Of a DNA stretch of 64,000 nt, positions 54,572-63,673 are shown in pieces; the stretch's first letter is position 1; each line of letters starts with the position of its first letter. A program made the position numbers and the translations under genes. The notes under the pieces are model-generated. The model was not told where the DNA came from. It made no database searches and worked only from the letters and a program-made list of their open reading frames with translations. The DNA is from Sphingomonas radiodurans (GTDB taxonomy: Bacteria; Pseudomonadota; Alphaproteobacteria; Sphingomonadales; Sphingomonadaceae): contig NZ_CP086594.1 in NCBI RefSeq assembly GCF_020866845.1, positions 62,001 through 126,000 on the forward strand, read 5' to 3'.

Positions 54572-55651
54572 ATGACCGACACCCTCACCAAGACGGCGGC
54601 GGCAAACGCCCCGATCAACGATACGCGCAAGGCGGAGCTGCTCTCGAAGCAGGTCAAGCACATCGACATCACGTCGTTCGACGCTCGCCCGATCGTCGAC
54701 GCGATGAGTGACATGAGCTTCACCAGCCGTGATCTCGGCCGCGCAACCAAGATCTACAATGACATGCTGGCCGACAAGGATTGCACGGTCGTGCTGGTGA
54801 TCGCTGGCTCGACCTCGGCTGGTGGCTGCATGGACCTATATGCCGAACTCGTCCGCTCGAACATGGTCGATTGCATAGTCGCTACCGGCGCGACGATCGT
54901 GGACATGGATTTCTTCGAGGGGCTTGGGCACAAGCACTATCAAGCGCTTGAAATCCCTGATGATGACACGCTGCGTTCGCTCTACATCGATCGCATCTAC
55001 GATACGTACATCGACGAAGAAGCGCTCCAGAATGTCGATCACACGATCTTCGAGATCGCCGAGTCGCTTGAGCCCAAGGCTTATTCTTCGCGTGCGTTCA
55101 TTCGTGAGATGGGCAAGTATCTCGTCGAGCATGGCAAGAAGGACAACAGCCTCGTCAAGCTCGCCTATGAGCATGACGTGCCGATCTTCTGCCCGGCGTT
55201 CGTCGACAGCTCGGCCGGCTTCGGGCTTGTCAAGCATCAGGTCGATCGTGCCAAGGCGGGCAAGCCGTACCTGCTTCTGGACGCGATCGCAGACTTCCGC
55301 GAGCTCACGCAGATCAAGATCGAGGCAGTAACGACGGGCCTGTTGATGATTGGTGGCGGCGTGCCGAAGAACTTTATCCAGGACACGGTCGTCTGCGCCG
55401 AGATCCTTGGCCACGACGATGTCGCTGTGCACAAATATGCGGTGCAGATCACCGTGGCCGACGTGCGTGACGGCGCATGCTCGTCCTCGACGCTGCAGGA
55501 AGCCGCGAGCTGGGGCAAGGTGAACACCGGGATCGAACAGATGGTGTTCGCGGAAGCCGGCTCGGTGATGCCGCTGCTCGCGAGCGACGCTTACCACCGC
55601 GGCCACTGGAAGGACCGCGCCAAGCGCAGCTGGGCGAAGCTGTTCGATTGA
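54572..55651 (+). CDS. Deoxyhypusine-synthase-like polyamine enzyme (probable homospermidine-type synthase)
   Basis: A 359-residue member of the deoxyhypusine synthase fold. NAD-binding and active-site stretches are visible (VIAGSTSAGGCMDLYAELVR, IFCPAFVDSSAGFG, IGGGVPKNFIQDT), and the catalytic lysine is conserved in LQEAASWGKVNTG. Bacteria lack eIF5A, so such proteins are thought to transfer an aminobutyl group to a polyamine acceptor; databases name relatives homospermidine biosynthesis proteins or bis(guanidino)-azanonane synthases. Its place next to the ornithine decarboxylase supports polyamine synthesis. The ATG at 54572 follows GAGAG; a further ATG is five codons upstream. Confidence 0.82.
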   Translation: MTDTLTKTAAANAPINDTRKAELLSKQVKHIDITSFDARPIVDAMSDMSFTSRDLGRATKIYNDMLADKDCTVVLVIAGSTSAGGCMDLYAELVRSNMVDCIVATGATIVDMDFFEGLGHKHYQALEIPDDDTLRSLYIDRIYDTYIDEEALQNVDHTIFEIAESLEPKAYSSRAFIREMGKYLVEHGKKDNSLVKLAYEHDVPIFCPAFVDSSAGFGLVKHQVDRAKAGKPYLLLDAIADFRELTQIKIEAVTTGLLMIGGGVPKNFIQDTVVCAEILGHDDVAVHKYAVQITVADVRDGACSSSTLQEAASWGKVNTGIEQMVFAEAGSVMPLLASDAYHRGHWKDRAKRSWAKLFD

Positions 55652-55662
55652 TCGTTTAACGA

Positions 55663-55690
55663 CATCACCCCGGCGTCTGCCGGGGTGATG
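55663..55690 (+). terminator. Hairpin terminator after the polyamine gene
   Basis: CATCACCCCGGC and GCCGGGGTGATG form a 12-bp stem with a 4-nt loop (GTCT), followed by TTGTGT. The stem is perfect, the T tract weak. Confidence 0.65.
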
Positions 55691-55733
55691 TTGTGTCTGG
55701 ATCGTAGAACCAGGCTGGCTTAGATCTGCCGCG

Positions 55734-56162
55734 ATGAACGACCTTGCCATTCTCCAGCCAGTCATCGTCCTGATCGGCTGGACGTTGGTCATGCTCGGCT
55801 GGATGTTCGCAACCCGCCTGCCGGCGCTGAGCAAGGCAGGCATCCGCATGAGTGGTCTTGTCGGCACGAAGGCGTCCGACGCCGATCGATCGCTCCCTGC
55901 GCAGGCGCAGTGGAAAGCGCATAACTACAATCATCTGCTCGAACAGCCGACGATCTTCTACGCTGTATGCGGCGTGCTGGCGCTGGCCGATGCCGGTCGT
56001 GGCGCTGCGGTGGTGCTGGCCTGGGGCTATGTCATCCTGCGGATCGCGCACAGCCTGGTGCAGGCCACGGTCAACCGGGTCCAGCCGCGCTTCGTGTTGT
56101 TCGTCTTGTCGAGCGCCTGCCTGCTCGCGCTGACGGCGATCGCGGCGATCACGGTCTTCTGA
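55734..56162 (+). CDS. MAPEG-family membrane protein
   Basis: A 142-residue protein with four predicted membrane helices and the MAPEG patterns AHNYNHLLEQPTIFYAVCGV and YVILRIAHSLVQATVNRVQP. Eukaryotic members are glutathione-dependent; the role of this bacterial type is unknown. It is separated from the polyamine gene by a terminator and has its own start region. Confidence 0.82.
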   Translation: MNDLAILQPVIVLIGWTLVMLGWMFATRLPALSKAGIRMSGLVGTKASDADRSLPAQAQWKAHNYNHLLEQPTIFYAVCGVLALADAGRGAAVVLAWGYVILRIAHSLVQATVNRVQPRFVLFVLSSACLLALTAIAAITVF

Positions 56163-56191
56163 CTGCCCTATTACCGTCGCAGAGGGTGAGA

Positions 56192-57328
56192 TCACGGCAC
56201 CACGGTGGTGAACAGATAAGCAGCGAAAATCACCAGATGCACGGCGCCGCCCAGGATCGTCGTGCGACCGGTGCCGAGCGACAATGTGATCGTGAACATC
56301 GTCAGCACCAACAGCGTGATGCTCTTAGGCCCAATGCCGAGCGCCAGTGGCAGGTCGAGGATGAGCGACACGATCGCCACCGAGGGAATCGTCAGCCCGA
56401 TCGTCGCAAGTGCCGATCCCAGTGCGAGATTAAGGCTGGTCTGCAAGCGATTGCGCTTGGCAGCACGGTAGGCTGCAAGGCTCTCGGGTGCGAGCACTAG
56501 CGCGGCGATCACCACGCCCACGACGGCCAGCGGCAACCCGGCATCGAGAACCGCGCCCTCAACCGCGGCCGATAGTCCCTTCGCGAGCAGCACGACACCC
56601 ACCAGCGCCAGGAGGAGGAAGCCAAGCGCCGCAGTCGTTGCCGTAAAGCTCGGCAGATCAGCGTGCGCGTCCTCAGGCAGATCCTCGGACGGCAGGAAGT
56701 AATCGCGGTGTCGCACGGTCTGCACGAGCACGAACATCAGGTACAAGAACAGCGAGATGACCGCGACGAACACCAGTTGCGACGGCGAATAGACCGGCCC
56801 CGCGGCGCTGGTGACGTAGTTCGGTAGCACCAGCGACAGCACGACGAGTGCGGTGAGCACCGCCAGCGCCGCGCTGACCCCGCTCAACGTGAAGCTCTGC
56901 TCGCCATGCCGCAACCCGCCAGCCATCAAGCACAAGCCGACGATGCCGTTGAGAATGATCATGATGGCCGCGAAGACGGTATCGCGCGCTAGCGCCGACG
57001 CGTCGCCTGCATCCGACAGCATCAAGCTGACGATGAGCGACACTTCGATCACCGTCACCGCAATGGCGAGCACCAACGTGCCGAACGGTTCGCCGACGCG
57101 GTGCGCGATCACCTCTGCGTGATGCACCGCCGCGAGGACGGCGCCGATCAGCACGAAGGCTGCGGCAGCGGTTCCGATCGTCGGTACGGCGTAGAGCGAA
57201 ACTGCGACCGCTAGGATTGCAAGCAGCGGGAACAGCATCGTCCACCACGGAAGCCCGATGCGGTGTAGCAAAGCCCGCCGGGCCTCGGGCGGCACGGTTG
57301 CATCGGCTTTCACTAGCTTGTCCGTCAT
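56192..57328 (-). CDS. Ca2+/H+ (cation/proton) antiporter, CaCA family
   Basis: The 378-residue protein has about eleven membrane helices. The two alpha-repeats of the CaCA family carry acidic transport residues (HHAEVIAHRVGEPFGTLVLA and VLAPESLAAYRAAKRNRLQT), and both have the Gly-rich flanks expected. It matches ChaA in length and pattern. The ATG at 57328 follows GGGAG by 5 nt; the longer frame to 57427 is unsupported. Confidence 0.87.
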   Translation of the reverse strand: MTDKLVKADATVPPEARRALLHRIGLPWWTMLFPLLAILAVAVSLYAVPTIGTAAAAFVLIGAVLAAVHHAEVIAHRVGEPFGTLVLAIAVTVIEVSLIVSLMLSDAGDASALARDTVFAAIMIILNGIVGLCLMAGGLRHGEQSFTLSGVSAALAVLTALVVLSLVLPNYVTSAAGPVYSPSQLVFVAVISLFLYLMFVLVQTVRHRDYFLPSEDLPEDAHADLPSFTATTAALGFLLLALVGVVLLAKGLSAAVEGAVLDAGLPLAVVGVVIAALVLAPESLAAYRAAKRNRLQTSLNLALGSALATIGLTIPSVAIVSLILDLPLALGIGPKSITLLVLTMFTITLSLGTGRTTILGGAVHLVIFAAYLFTTVVP

Positions 57329-57443
57329 CGGATCTCCCGGGGTCGATTGACGAATGTCACAACGACGGGATCGATCCCAACGGAAACGAGCGCCGATCGC
57401 TCGGCGCCCGCTCATTATTCCGCGCATTCACGAAAAAGCCCGA

Positions 57444-58712
57444 TCAGGCAGCTCCCGCGCCCGCCTTTTTCTTCTCTGCGTATACGCGGATCGGTTCCTT
57501 GCGGCCCTCGACCACGTCGCTGTCGATCATGATCTCATCAACGGAATCCATCCCAGGTAGCTCAAACATCGTGTCGAGCAGGATTGCCTCGAGGATCGAC
57601 CGCAGCCCGCGCGCGCCGGTCTTGCGGTCGATCGCCTTGCGAGCAACCTTTACCAACGCGTCGTCGGTAAAGCCGAGCTTCACCTGCTCCATGTCGAACA
57701 GCTTCTGATACTGCTTCACCAGCGCGTTCTTCGGCTCGCTGAGGATCTTCACGAGCGCGGGGATGTCGAGATCCTCAAGTGTCGCGATTACCGGCAAGCG
57801 GCCGACGAACTCGGGGATCAGGCCGAACTTGAGCAGATCTTCAGGTTCGGTCTGGCGCAACATCTCACCAGTACGGCGCTCCTCCGGCGCGGCGACATAC
57901 GCGCCGAAGCCGATCGACTTGCCCTGCAAGCGATCGCCAATGATCTTCTCGAGGCCAGAGAAGGCGCCGCCGCAGATGAACAGGATGTTCGTCGTGTCGA
58001 CCTGCAGGAATTCCTGCTGCGGATGCTTGCGCCCACCCTGCGGCGGGACGGAGGCCGTGGTGCCCTCCATCAGCTTCAACAGTGCTTGCTGCACGCCCTC
58101 GCCCGACACGTCACGCGTAATAGACGGGTTCTCGGCCTTGCGGCTGATCTTATCGATTTCGTCGATGTAAACAATGCCACGCTGCGCGCGCTCGACGTTA
58201 TAGTCAGACGCCTGGAGCAGCTTAAGGATGATGTTCTCGACGTCCTCGCCGACGTAACCCGCCTCGGTCAGCGTCGTCGCATCGGCCATCGTGAACGGCA
58301 CATCGAGAATGCGGGCGAGCGTTTGCGCGAGCAGCGTCTTGCCGCAGCCGGTCGGCCCGACGAGCAGGATGTTCGACTTCGCCAGCTCAACATCGGCACC
58401 CTTCGCGCCGTGGTTCAAGCGCTTGTAGTGATTGTGCACCGCGACCGACAGGACGCGCTTCGCTTTCTTCTGGCCGATGACGTAATCATCCAGCACGTCG
58501 CAGATTTCCTGCGGCGTGGGCACGCCACCATCCTTCTTCGACACCAGCGCGGACTTGGTTTCCTCGCGAATGATGTCGTTGCACAGCTCGACGCACTCAT
58601 CGCAGATGAACACGGTCGGCCCGGCGATGAGCTTGCGAACTTCGTGCTGCGACTTGCCGCAGAACGAGCAATAAAGTGTGCTCTTCGAGTCACCGCCGCT
58701 GAGCTTAGTCAT
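57444..58712 (-). CDS. clpX: ATP-dependent Clp protease ATP-binding subunit ClpX
   Basis: ClpX unfolds substrates and feeds them to ClpP; in alphaproteobacteria it also drives cell-cycle proteolysis such as that of CtrA. The 422-residue protein has the zinc-binding domain (Cys15, 18, 37, 40), Walker A GPTGCGKT (119-126), Walker [10 protein letters not shown], the RKH-type region and the IGF loop (QGKSIGFGA). It follows clpP by 79 nt. Confidence 0.97.
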   Translation of the reverse strand: MTKLSGGDSKSTLYCSFCGKSQHEVRKLIAGPTVFICDECVELCNDIIREETKSALVSKKDGGVPTPQEICDVLDDYVIGQKKAKRVLSVAVHNHYKRLNHGAKGADVELAKSNILLVGPTGCGKTLLAQTLARILDVPFTMADATTLTEAGYVGEDVENIILKLLQASDYNVERAQRGIVYIDEIDKISRKAENPSITRDVSGEGVQQALLKLMEGTTASVPPQGGRKHPQQEFLQVDTTNILFICGGAFSGLEKIIGDRLQGKSIGFGAYVAAPEERRTGEMLRQTEPEDLLKFGLIPEFVGRLPVIATLEDLDIPALVKILSEPKNALVKQYQKLFDMEQVKLGFTDDALVKVARKAIDRKTGARGLRSILEAILLDTMFELPGMDSVDEIMIDSDVVEGRKEPIRVYAEKKKAGAGAA

Positions 58713-58791
58713 TCAATTCCATCCTTTGCCGGCCGAGCATGGTAACCCGGCCGGTCACGATCCGGCAATGCCGGAAAAAGGCTAACGATTG

Positions 58792-59481
58792 TCAGGCCGC
58801 CGCCGACATATCGTCGGCGGGTGCCGGCCGCTTGTCGAACACCTCGTCGATCAGGCCGAACTCGCGCGCTTCGTCAGCGCTCATGAACTTGTCGCGGTCC
58901 ATGGCGTTTTCAATCACCTCGATCGGTTTCCCGGTATATTTCGCGTACAGCTCGTTCATCCGGGCACGAATCCGCAAAATCTCGCGCGCCTGAATCTCGA
59001 TGTCGCTGGCCATGCCTTGCGCACCGCCCGACGGCTGATGGATCATGATCCGCGAATTAGTGAGCGCGACGCGCATCCCGGGATCGCCCGCCGCGAGCAG
59101 GAAGCTGCCCATCGAGGCGGCCTGGCCGATGCAGACGGTGCCGACACGCGGCCGGATGTAATGCATCGTATCATGGATCGCCATGCCCGCCGTGACGACC
59201 CCGCCCGGCGAGTTGATGTACATGAAGATGTCCTTCTTCGGATTTTCCGATTCGAGGAACAGCAGCTGCGCCGTGATCAGGCTCGCCATGCCGTCCTCGA
59301 CGCCGCCCGTCACGAAGACGATGCGCTCGCGCAGCAGGCGGCTGAAGATGTCGAACGAGCGCTCGCCGCGATTCGACTGCTCGATCACGATCGGGACAAG
59401 GCCAGCCTGCGTCTGCTGCATGCCGACGCCGGCGCGCGCGAGAGCGCCCGTGAAATCGCCGGTCTCGAACGGATTATGCAT
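58792..59481 (-). CDS. clpP: ATP-dependent Clp protease proteolytic subunit ClpP
   Basis: The tetradecameric serine protease of ClpXP. The 229-residue protein has the nucleophile Ser123 in [14 protein letters not shown], His148 in [11 protein letters not shown] and the [11 protein letters not shown] segment containing the catalytic aspartate. The N-terminal stretch of about 25 residues before LVPIVIEQS is longer than in E. coli, and the C-terminus ends in an Ala/Asp tail. It lies just upstream of clpX, as usual. Confidence 0.96.
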   Translation of the reverse strand: MHNPFETGDFTGALARAGVGMQQTQAGLVPIVIEQSNRGERSFDIFSRLLRERIVFVTGGVEDGMASLITAQLLFLESENPKKDIFMYINSPGGVVTAGMAIHDTMHYIRPRVGTVCIGQAASMGSFLLAAGDPGMRVALTNSRIMIHQPSGGAQGMASDIEIQAREILRIRARMNELYAKYTGKPIEVIENAMDRDKFMSADEAREFGLIDEVFDKRPAPADDMSAAA

Positions 59482-59572
59482 GGAAACTCTCTCTTATGCC
59501 CTGAAGAACGTCTATGTCGCGCGCGCTGGCGGGTAGTTCAAGCCCCGCCGCGGCTGGTCCCGCCAGCCCTGA

Positions 59573-60367
59573 TCAGTCGGGTTGCCGCGAAAAGGTATAG
59601 GTGAGCGCGAGGCCGCCGGACCATTGATCACGCGACCCGGCGCGCCGCACGATCGGCGACTCGGCCGCGTCGTCGATCAGTCGATCGTACTTGCCATAGG
59701 CCAGGACGCCCCAGCGCGGCGTGATCTGCCTGAGATAGCTGGCATTTGCACCGACAGCATGAACGCCGCCCGATGGCTCGAAGGCAGGCAAGCCAGATGC
59801 TGCGACCGAGGCGACCGGCACGCCGAAGTACGCGCGCTGATAGCGTCCGCTCGACGCAGTGACGCGTGGGCCGATCGCAAACAGCCAGTCGTCACGATCG
59901 CGCGCGATGTAATCGACACTCGCAACGCCGACCAAGCCGCGGTGGCCTCCGATGCCTTGCCGCACTTCCAGCCGGGCACGCAGCGGCGCGGCGAGACTGT
60001 ACTGAACGAACGCTCCGGCCTCGACGGTGAAGCCGACGCTGCGCACGCCGGGAACGTCTCGCGTGCGGCGCGCGCCCTCGAAGCCGATCGCCGGCCCGGC
60101 CGAAAATCCCTGCGCCCGCAGCAGCGAAAGGCCTGCGCTCTCGTCGGCCGCCTCAAACTCGAACGGGGTGTCGCCGCGTGCAAGCGCAAGGTCGAAGAAC
60201 GGTCGCACGACATGACCGTCCGCACCCGGATAACGCGGGACGAGCTGCGGACCAACGCCGATGCGAATGCGACGGGGCTCGGGCTGCTCCTGCGCGGCGG
60301 CGCCGGTCGACCAGAGTGCGCCGAGCAGCGCAAAAGCCGCAGTCCAACGAATGTTTTGGATAGCCAT
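59573..60367 (-). CDS. MipA/OmpV-family outer membrane protein
   Basis: From the ATG at 60367 this is a 264-residue protein with a signal peptide (cleavage after STGAAAQ, near residue 22) and alternating beta-strand pattern ending GGLALTYTFSRQPD, with a C-terminal region typical of outer membrane barrels. RIGVGPQLVPRYPGADGHVV and RRYFGVP-like RAYFGVPVASVAA are characteristic of MipA/OmpV. MipA in E. coli scaffolds murein enzymes; the function here is not known. It lies between the glycosyltransferase and clpP. Confidence 0.8.
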   Translation of the reverse strand: MAIQNIRWTAAFALLGALWSTGAAAQEQPEPRRIRIGVGPQLVPRYPGADGHVVRPFFDLALARGDTPFEFEAADESAGLSLLRAQGFSAGPAIGFEGARRTRDVPGVRSVGFTVEAGAFVQYSLAAPLRARLEVRQGIGGHRGLVGVASVDYIARDRDDWLFAIGPRVTASSGRYQRAYFGVPVASVAASGLPAFEPSGGVHAVGANASYLRQITPRWGVLAYGKYDRLIDDAAESPIVRRAGSRDQWSGGLALTYTFSRQPD

Positions 60368-60408
60368 TTCCGAACCGTAGGGCGGCACACGACCGCTGGC
60401 CAGCGATC

Positions 60409-61380
60409 TCACGCCGCGCCCGGTGCGCGATGGCCTAAATAGGCAAGCCGCCGCACCTCGCGTCGGCCGCGCACCACCGTATCGAGGATCAATCCAGCGA
60501 ACCCGCACAACGCCGCCAAGATGGTGAGGCCCGTGACCAGAATAGCGGTCGGGAACCGGGGTACCAGTCCGGTTTGCGCGTACGTTATCGCCAGCGGGAT
60601 CGCGAGGACCACCGCCAGGACGAGAAGCGCCGCGCCGAATGCGCCGAAAAACCAGAGCGGCCGCTCGATTCGGTAAAGCGTGGCGATCGTGCCGAGGATG
60701 CGCCAGCCGTCACGATAAGTGCTGAGCTTCGATTCCGAACCTTCCGGCCGGGCGAAGTATGGCGTTTCGATCTCGGCGACTGGCATCTTGAGTTCTAGCG
60801 CATGGACGGAAATCTCCGTCTCGATCTCGAATCCGACCGACAGCACAGGGAAGCTCTTCACAAACCGTCGTGAAAACGCGCGATAACCACTTAAGATGTC
60901 GCTGAAACTTCGGCCGAACAGCTTCGCAAGCATCCCCGTCAGGAGCGCGTTCCCGAACCGATGCCCACGCCGATACGCCGCCGCTGCCTCGCCAATGCGG
61001 CAGCCGACGACCATGTCGAGCTGCTCGTCGAGCATCCGCTGTACCAGTGCGGGCGCGGATGCGGCGTCATAGGTCGCATCGCCGTCCGCCATGACATAGA
61101 CGTCCGCATCGACATCGGCGAACATCCGCCGCACGACCGCGCCCTTGCCCTGGATCCGTTCGGTGCGGACGATCGCCCCTGCCGCACGCGCCACCTCGAC
61201 GGTGCGGTCGCCCGAATTGTTGTCGAAAACGTAGATCCGGGCATCCGGCAGCGCAGCGCGAAAGCCCGCGATGGTCTGCGCGATCGCCGCTTCCTCGTTG
61301 TAGCACGGCAGCAGGACGGCGATCGTTGGTGCAGGCAAGTCCAAATTCCCTCCGTCACCCCGGCTTGAGCCGGGGTCCAT
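60409..61380 (-). CDS. Family 2 glycosyltransferase with C-terminal membrane helices (DPM1/GtrB-like)
   Basis: The 323-residue product has the GT2 domain (VLLPCYNEEAAIAQTI, DNNSGDRT, the DxD region VMADGDATYDA, and GYRAFSRRFVKSFP) and two C-terminal membrane helices (about residues 238-262 and 272-298). Such enzymes transfer sugars to undecaprenyl phosphate or act on lipids. The start is unsettled: the ATG at 61380 lies inside a dispersed repeat, while TTG codons at 61344 and 61338 sit after GGAGG and just before the conserved part. Confidence 0.85.
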   Translation of the reverse strand: MDPGSSRGDGGNLDLPAPTIAVLLPCYNEEAAIAQTIAGFRAALPDARIYVFDNNSGDRTVEVARAAGAIVRTERIQGKGAVVRRMFADVDADVYVMADGDATYDAASAPALVQRMLDEQLDMVVGCRIGEAAAAYRRGHRFGNALLTGMLAKLFGRSFSDILSGYRAFSRRFVKSFPVLSVGFEIETEISVHALELKMPVAEIETPYFARPEGSESKLSTYRDGWRILGTIATLYRIERPLWFFGAFGAALLVLAVVLAIPLAITYAQTGLVPRFPTAILVTGLTILAALCGFAGLILDTVVRGRREVRRLAYLGHRAPGAA

Positions 61381-61448
61381 CCATCCGCAAGCTCTTAGCC
61401 GAAGGTTCTTGCGGAAGGGTGGATGCCGGGGCCGGCCCGTCGTGACGA
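61354..61448. repeat. Dispersed palindromic repeat between tig and the glycosyltransferase
   Basis: GTCACCCCGGCTTGAGCCGG at one end and CCGGGGCCGGCCCGTCGTGA at the other enclose an inner hairpin (ATCCGCAAG... CTTGCGGA). It belongs to the same general family as the element in mutL. It overlaps the apparent start of the glycosyltransferase gene and may end tig transcripts. Confidence 0.68.
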
Positions 61449-61454
61449 AAGAGT

Positions 61455-63140
61455 TTACGCGTCCGGCTTAGTCGCAGCCTTCTTGGCGCGCGGCTTGGCC
61501 GGCGTCGTTTCAGTTGCGGCGTTGTCGTCCTGCGCGACCGGCTTTGCAGCCTTCTTCGCCGCGGGCTTCTTCGCGGGAGCCTCGTCGGTGCTCTCGGCTT
61601 CGTCCGCAGTTGCGGTATCGGCCGCAGCCGTCTCGACGATCTTCGGCTTGCGCGACGTTGCCTTCTTCGCGGGCTTTACCTCGGCCTCGTCGGCGCCTGC
61701 CTCGACGGCCGCGTCCTCGACGGGAGCATCCTCGGCACCCTGCTCGGCGGCCTTCTGCTTTGGCTTGTGGTTGTCGTGGTCGTGGTGATGCGTGCCGGTC
61801 GCGAAACCGTCCTCGCTCTCGATTGCAGCTTCCAGCTCCTCACGCGTCGTCTCGCGCTCGGTAACTTCAGCCTTCTCGAACAGGAAATCGACGACCTTGT
61901 CCTCGTACAGCGGCGCACGCAGCTGGGCAGCGGCCATCGGCTCTTGCTGGATATACTGGATAAAGCGCTGCTGCTCTTCGCCGCGGTACTGCTGCGCCGC
62001 CTGCGCGATCAGCCGGTTCATTTCCTGCTGCGACACTTCGACGCCATTCGCTTGGCCGATTTCGCTCAGCAGCAGGCCGAGACGGACGCGACGCTCGGCG
62101 ATCTTGCGATAATCGTCGCGCTCCTTCTCCATTTCCTCCATTGCGGCGGCGGGATCGGGCTCGTGGCTCGCCTCATGCTCGAGCTGGTGCCAGATCTGCT
62201 GGAACTCAGCCTCGACCATCGATGGCGGCACTTCGAAATCGTGATCGGCGGCGAGCTGATCGAGTAGCTTGCGCTTCATGTACGTGCGCGTAAGGCCGCC
62301 AAGTTCCTGCTCGACCTGCCCGCGGACGAGACCGCGCAGCTGTTCGAGGCTCTCGAGCCCAAGGTTCTTGGCCAGTTCTTCGTCGATCGTCGCTTCGCCG
62401 GCGGTCTTCACCGACTTGACGACGAGATCGAAGGTCGCGTCCTTCCCAGCGAGTTCCTTCGCCTGGTAATCCTCCGGGAAGGTCACGGTGATCTGGCGCT
62501 CATCGCCAGTCTTCACGCCGACCGTCTGGTCCTCGAAGCCCGGGATCAGCCGACCCGCGCCGAGCTCGACCGCCATGTCGCTCCCAGTGCCGCCCTCGAA
62601 CGCAACGCCATCCATCGTCTTGCCGACGAAATCGACGGTGACGAGATCGCCCATCTGCGCGGCATAGCCTTCCTCGGCGTCCTCCCAGCGCTTCGACTGG
62701 TCGGCGAACTTCTGCAGCTGTTCGTCGATCACCGCGTCGTCAGCGGGGACGGTTAGCTTCTCGAGCTTCAGACCGTCGATCGCGGGTGCGGGCACCTGCG
62801 GCAGGATCTCCAGCTCGACCGTGAGCTCGGCGTCCTTACCTGGCTCGTAGCCTTCAGCCAGCGCCACCGACGGCTGCACTGCGGGGCGCAGCTGCTGCTC
62901 GGCGATCAGCGACTGAATGCCTTCCTGAATAGACGTGTTGAGTGCGTCCTGCAGCAGCGATGCGCCGTGCATCTTGCGCACGAGGTTCGCCGGCACCTTC
63001 CCTGGGCGGAACCCGGGCATCTTCACCTGCGGCGCGACACGCTTCAATTCCGCATCGACGCGACCCTCGATATCCTTGGCGGGAATGGTCAGCGTGTAGG
63101 CGCGCTTCAGGCCCTCGTTCAACGTCTCGACAGTCTGCAT
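61455..63140 (-). CDS. tig: Trigger factor with long Lys/Ala- and His-rich C-terminal tail
   Basis: Trigger factor is the ribosome-bound chaperone/prolyl isomerase. From the ATG at 63140 it is 561 residues: the ribosome-binding domain with PGFRPGKVPANLV, the FKBP domain (MGDLVTVDFVGKTMDGVAFE), and the chaperone arms. The normal protein of about 440 residues is followed by a tail of roughly 115 residues: first THHHDHDNHKPKQKA, then acidic stretches and repeats of PAKKA/PAAKKA/PRAKKA type, as in histone H1-like tails. The tail may bind metal or nucleic acid; this is inference. Confidence 0.95.
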   Translation of the reverse strand: MQTVETLNEGLKRAYTLTIPAKDIEGRVDAELKRVAPQVKMPGFRPGKVPANLVRKMHGASLLQDALNTSIQEGIQSLIAEQQLRPAVQPSVALAEGYEPGKDAELTVELEILPQVPAPAIDGLKLEKLTVPADDAVIDEQLQKFADQSKRWEDAEEGYAAQMGDLVTVDFVGKTMDGVAFEGGTGSDMAVELGAGRLIPGFEDQTVGVKTGDERQITVTFPEDYQAKELAGKDATFDLVVKSVKTAGEATIDEELAKNLGLESLEQLRGLVRGQVEQELGGLTRTYMKRKLLDQLAADHDFEVPPSMVEAEFQQIWHQLEHEASHEPDPAAAMEEMEKERDDYRKIAERRVRLGLLLSEIGQANGVEVSQQEMNRLIAQAAQQYRGEEQQRFIQYIQQEPMAAAQLRAPLYEDKVVDFLFEKAEVTERETTREELEAAIESEDGFATGTHHHDHDNHKPKQKAAEQGAEDAPVEDAAVEAGADEAEVKPAKKATSRKPKIVETAAADTATADEAESTDEAPAKKPAAKKAAKPVAQDDNAATETTPAKPRAKKAATKPDA

Positions 63141-63200
63141 CTTCGTGCCTTCAACAGAATTTCGTGGATGGTGCCTGTCCGCGAACACGCCGCGGATGAC

Positions 63201-63285
63201 TGGTGCGGGCGAAGGGACTCGAACCCCCACATCTTGCGATACTTGGACCTAAACCAAGCGCGTCTACCAGTTCCGCCACGCCCGC
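63201..63285 (-). tRNA. tRNA-Leu (anticodon TAG)
   Basis: A class II tRNA of 85 nt including encoded CCA: acceptor GCGGGCG/CGCCCGC, anticodon arm CTTGGTTTAGGTCCAAG with TAG at 63251-63249, a variable arm of leucine type, and T arm GGGGTTCGAGTCCC. It is upstream of tig on the same strand. Confidence 0.97.
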
Positions 63286-63393
63286 ATGAGGCACCGCCGG
63301 TCGCGGGCCTCTATACCGCGCGCGGGCACTCGGCAAGCGGCGCGAGCAACCGACCGGCGCGATAGGCGTTTATCCCCCGAGAGGAACATACAA

Positions 63394-63552
63394 ATGGCTA
63401 CGATTCCCCCGACCGAAGTGCCTGCACAGCCGACCCAGCCGGCGCAGCCAGAGACACCCCCGCCCGAGGTTACGCCCCCCACGCCCGACTTCGACCAGCC
63501 GGCACCCAGTATGCCGAGCGAAGACCCCGCGCCCATCCAGCCAAGCGCCTGA
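63394..63552 (+). CDS. 52-residue proline-rich disordered protein
   Basis: Starts MATIPPTEVPAQPTQPAQPE and continues with Pro, Glu, Thr and Ser to the end; about 40% proline. The ATG follows GAGAGGA by 8 nt, a good ribosome site. No signal peptide or membrane segment. Low-complexity proteins of this kind are common small conserved genes in sphingomonads, but the function is unknown. It heads a run of very short acidic or proline-rich frames. Confidence 0.55.
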   Translation: MATIPPTEVPAQPTQPAQPETPPPEVTPPTPDFDQPAPSMPSEDPAPIQPSA

Positions 63553-63553
63553 G

Positions 63554-63664
63554 ATGTCCGATCCCCGCGGCGGTAACGCACCCCCCGACAATATCGACGC
63601 CGATCAGCCCGATACCTCGCCAGACAGTCCGCCGAAGGTGCAAGACGACGTGTCCAAGGCGTAA
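63554..63664 (+). CDS. 36-residue acidic, proline-rich protein
   Basis: Begins MSDPRGGNAPPDNIDADQPD, one base after the stop of the preceding small gene, and has a similar Pro/Asp/Ser composition. The close spacing suggests co-translation. Too short to place in a family; support is composition, spacing and start codon only. Confidence 0.4.
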   Translation: MSDPRGGNAPPDNIDADQPDTSPDSPPKVQDDVSKA

Positions 63665-63673
63665 AATAATGAC

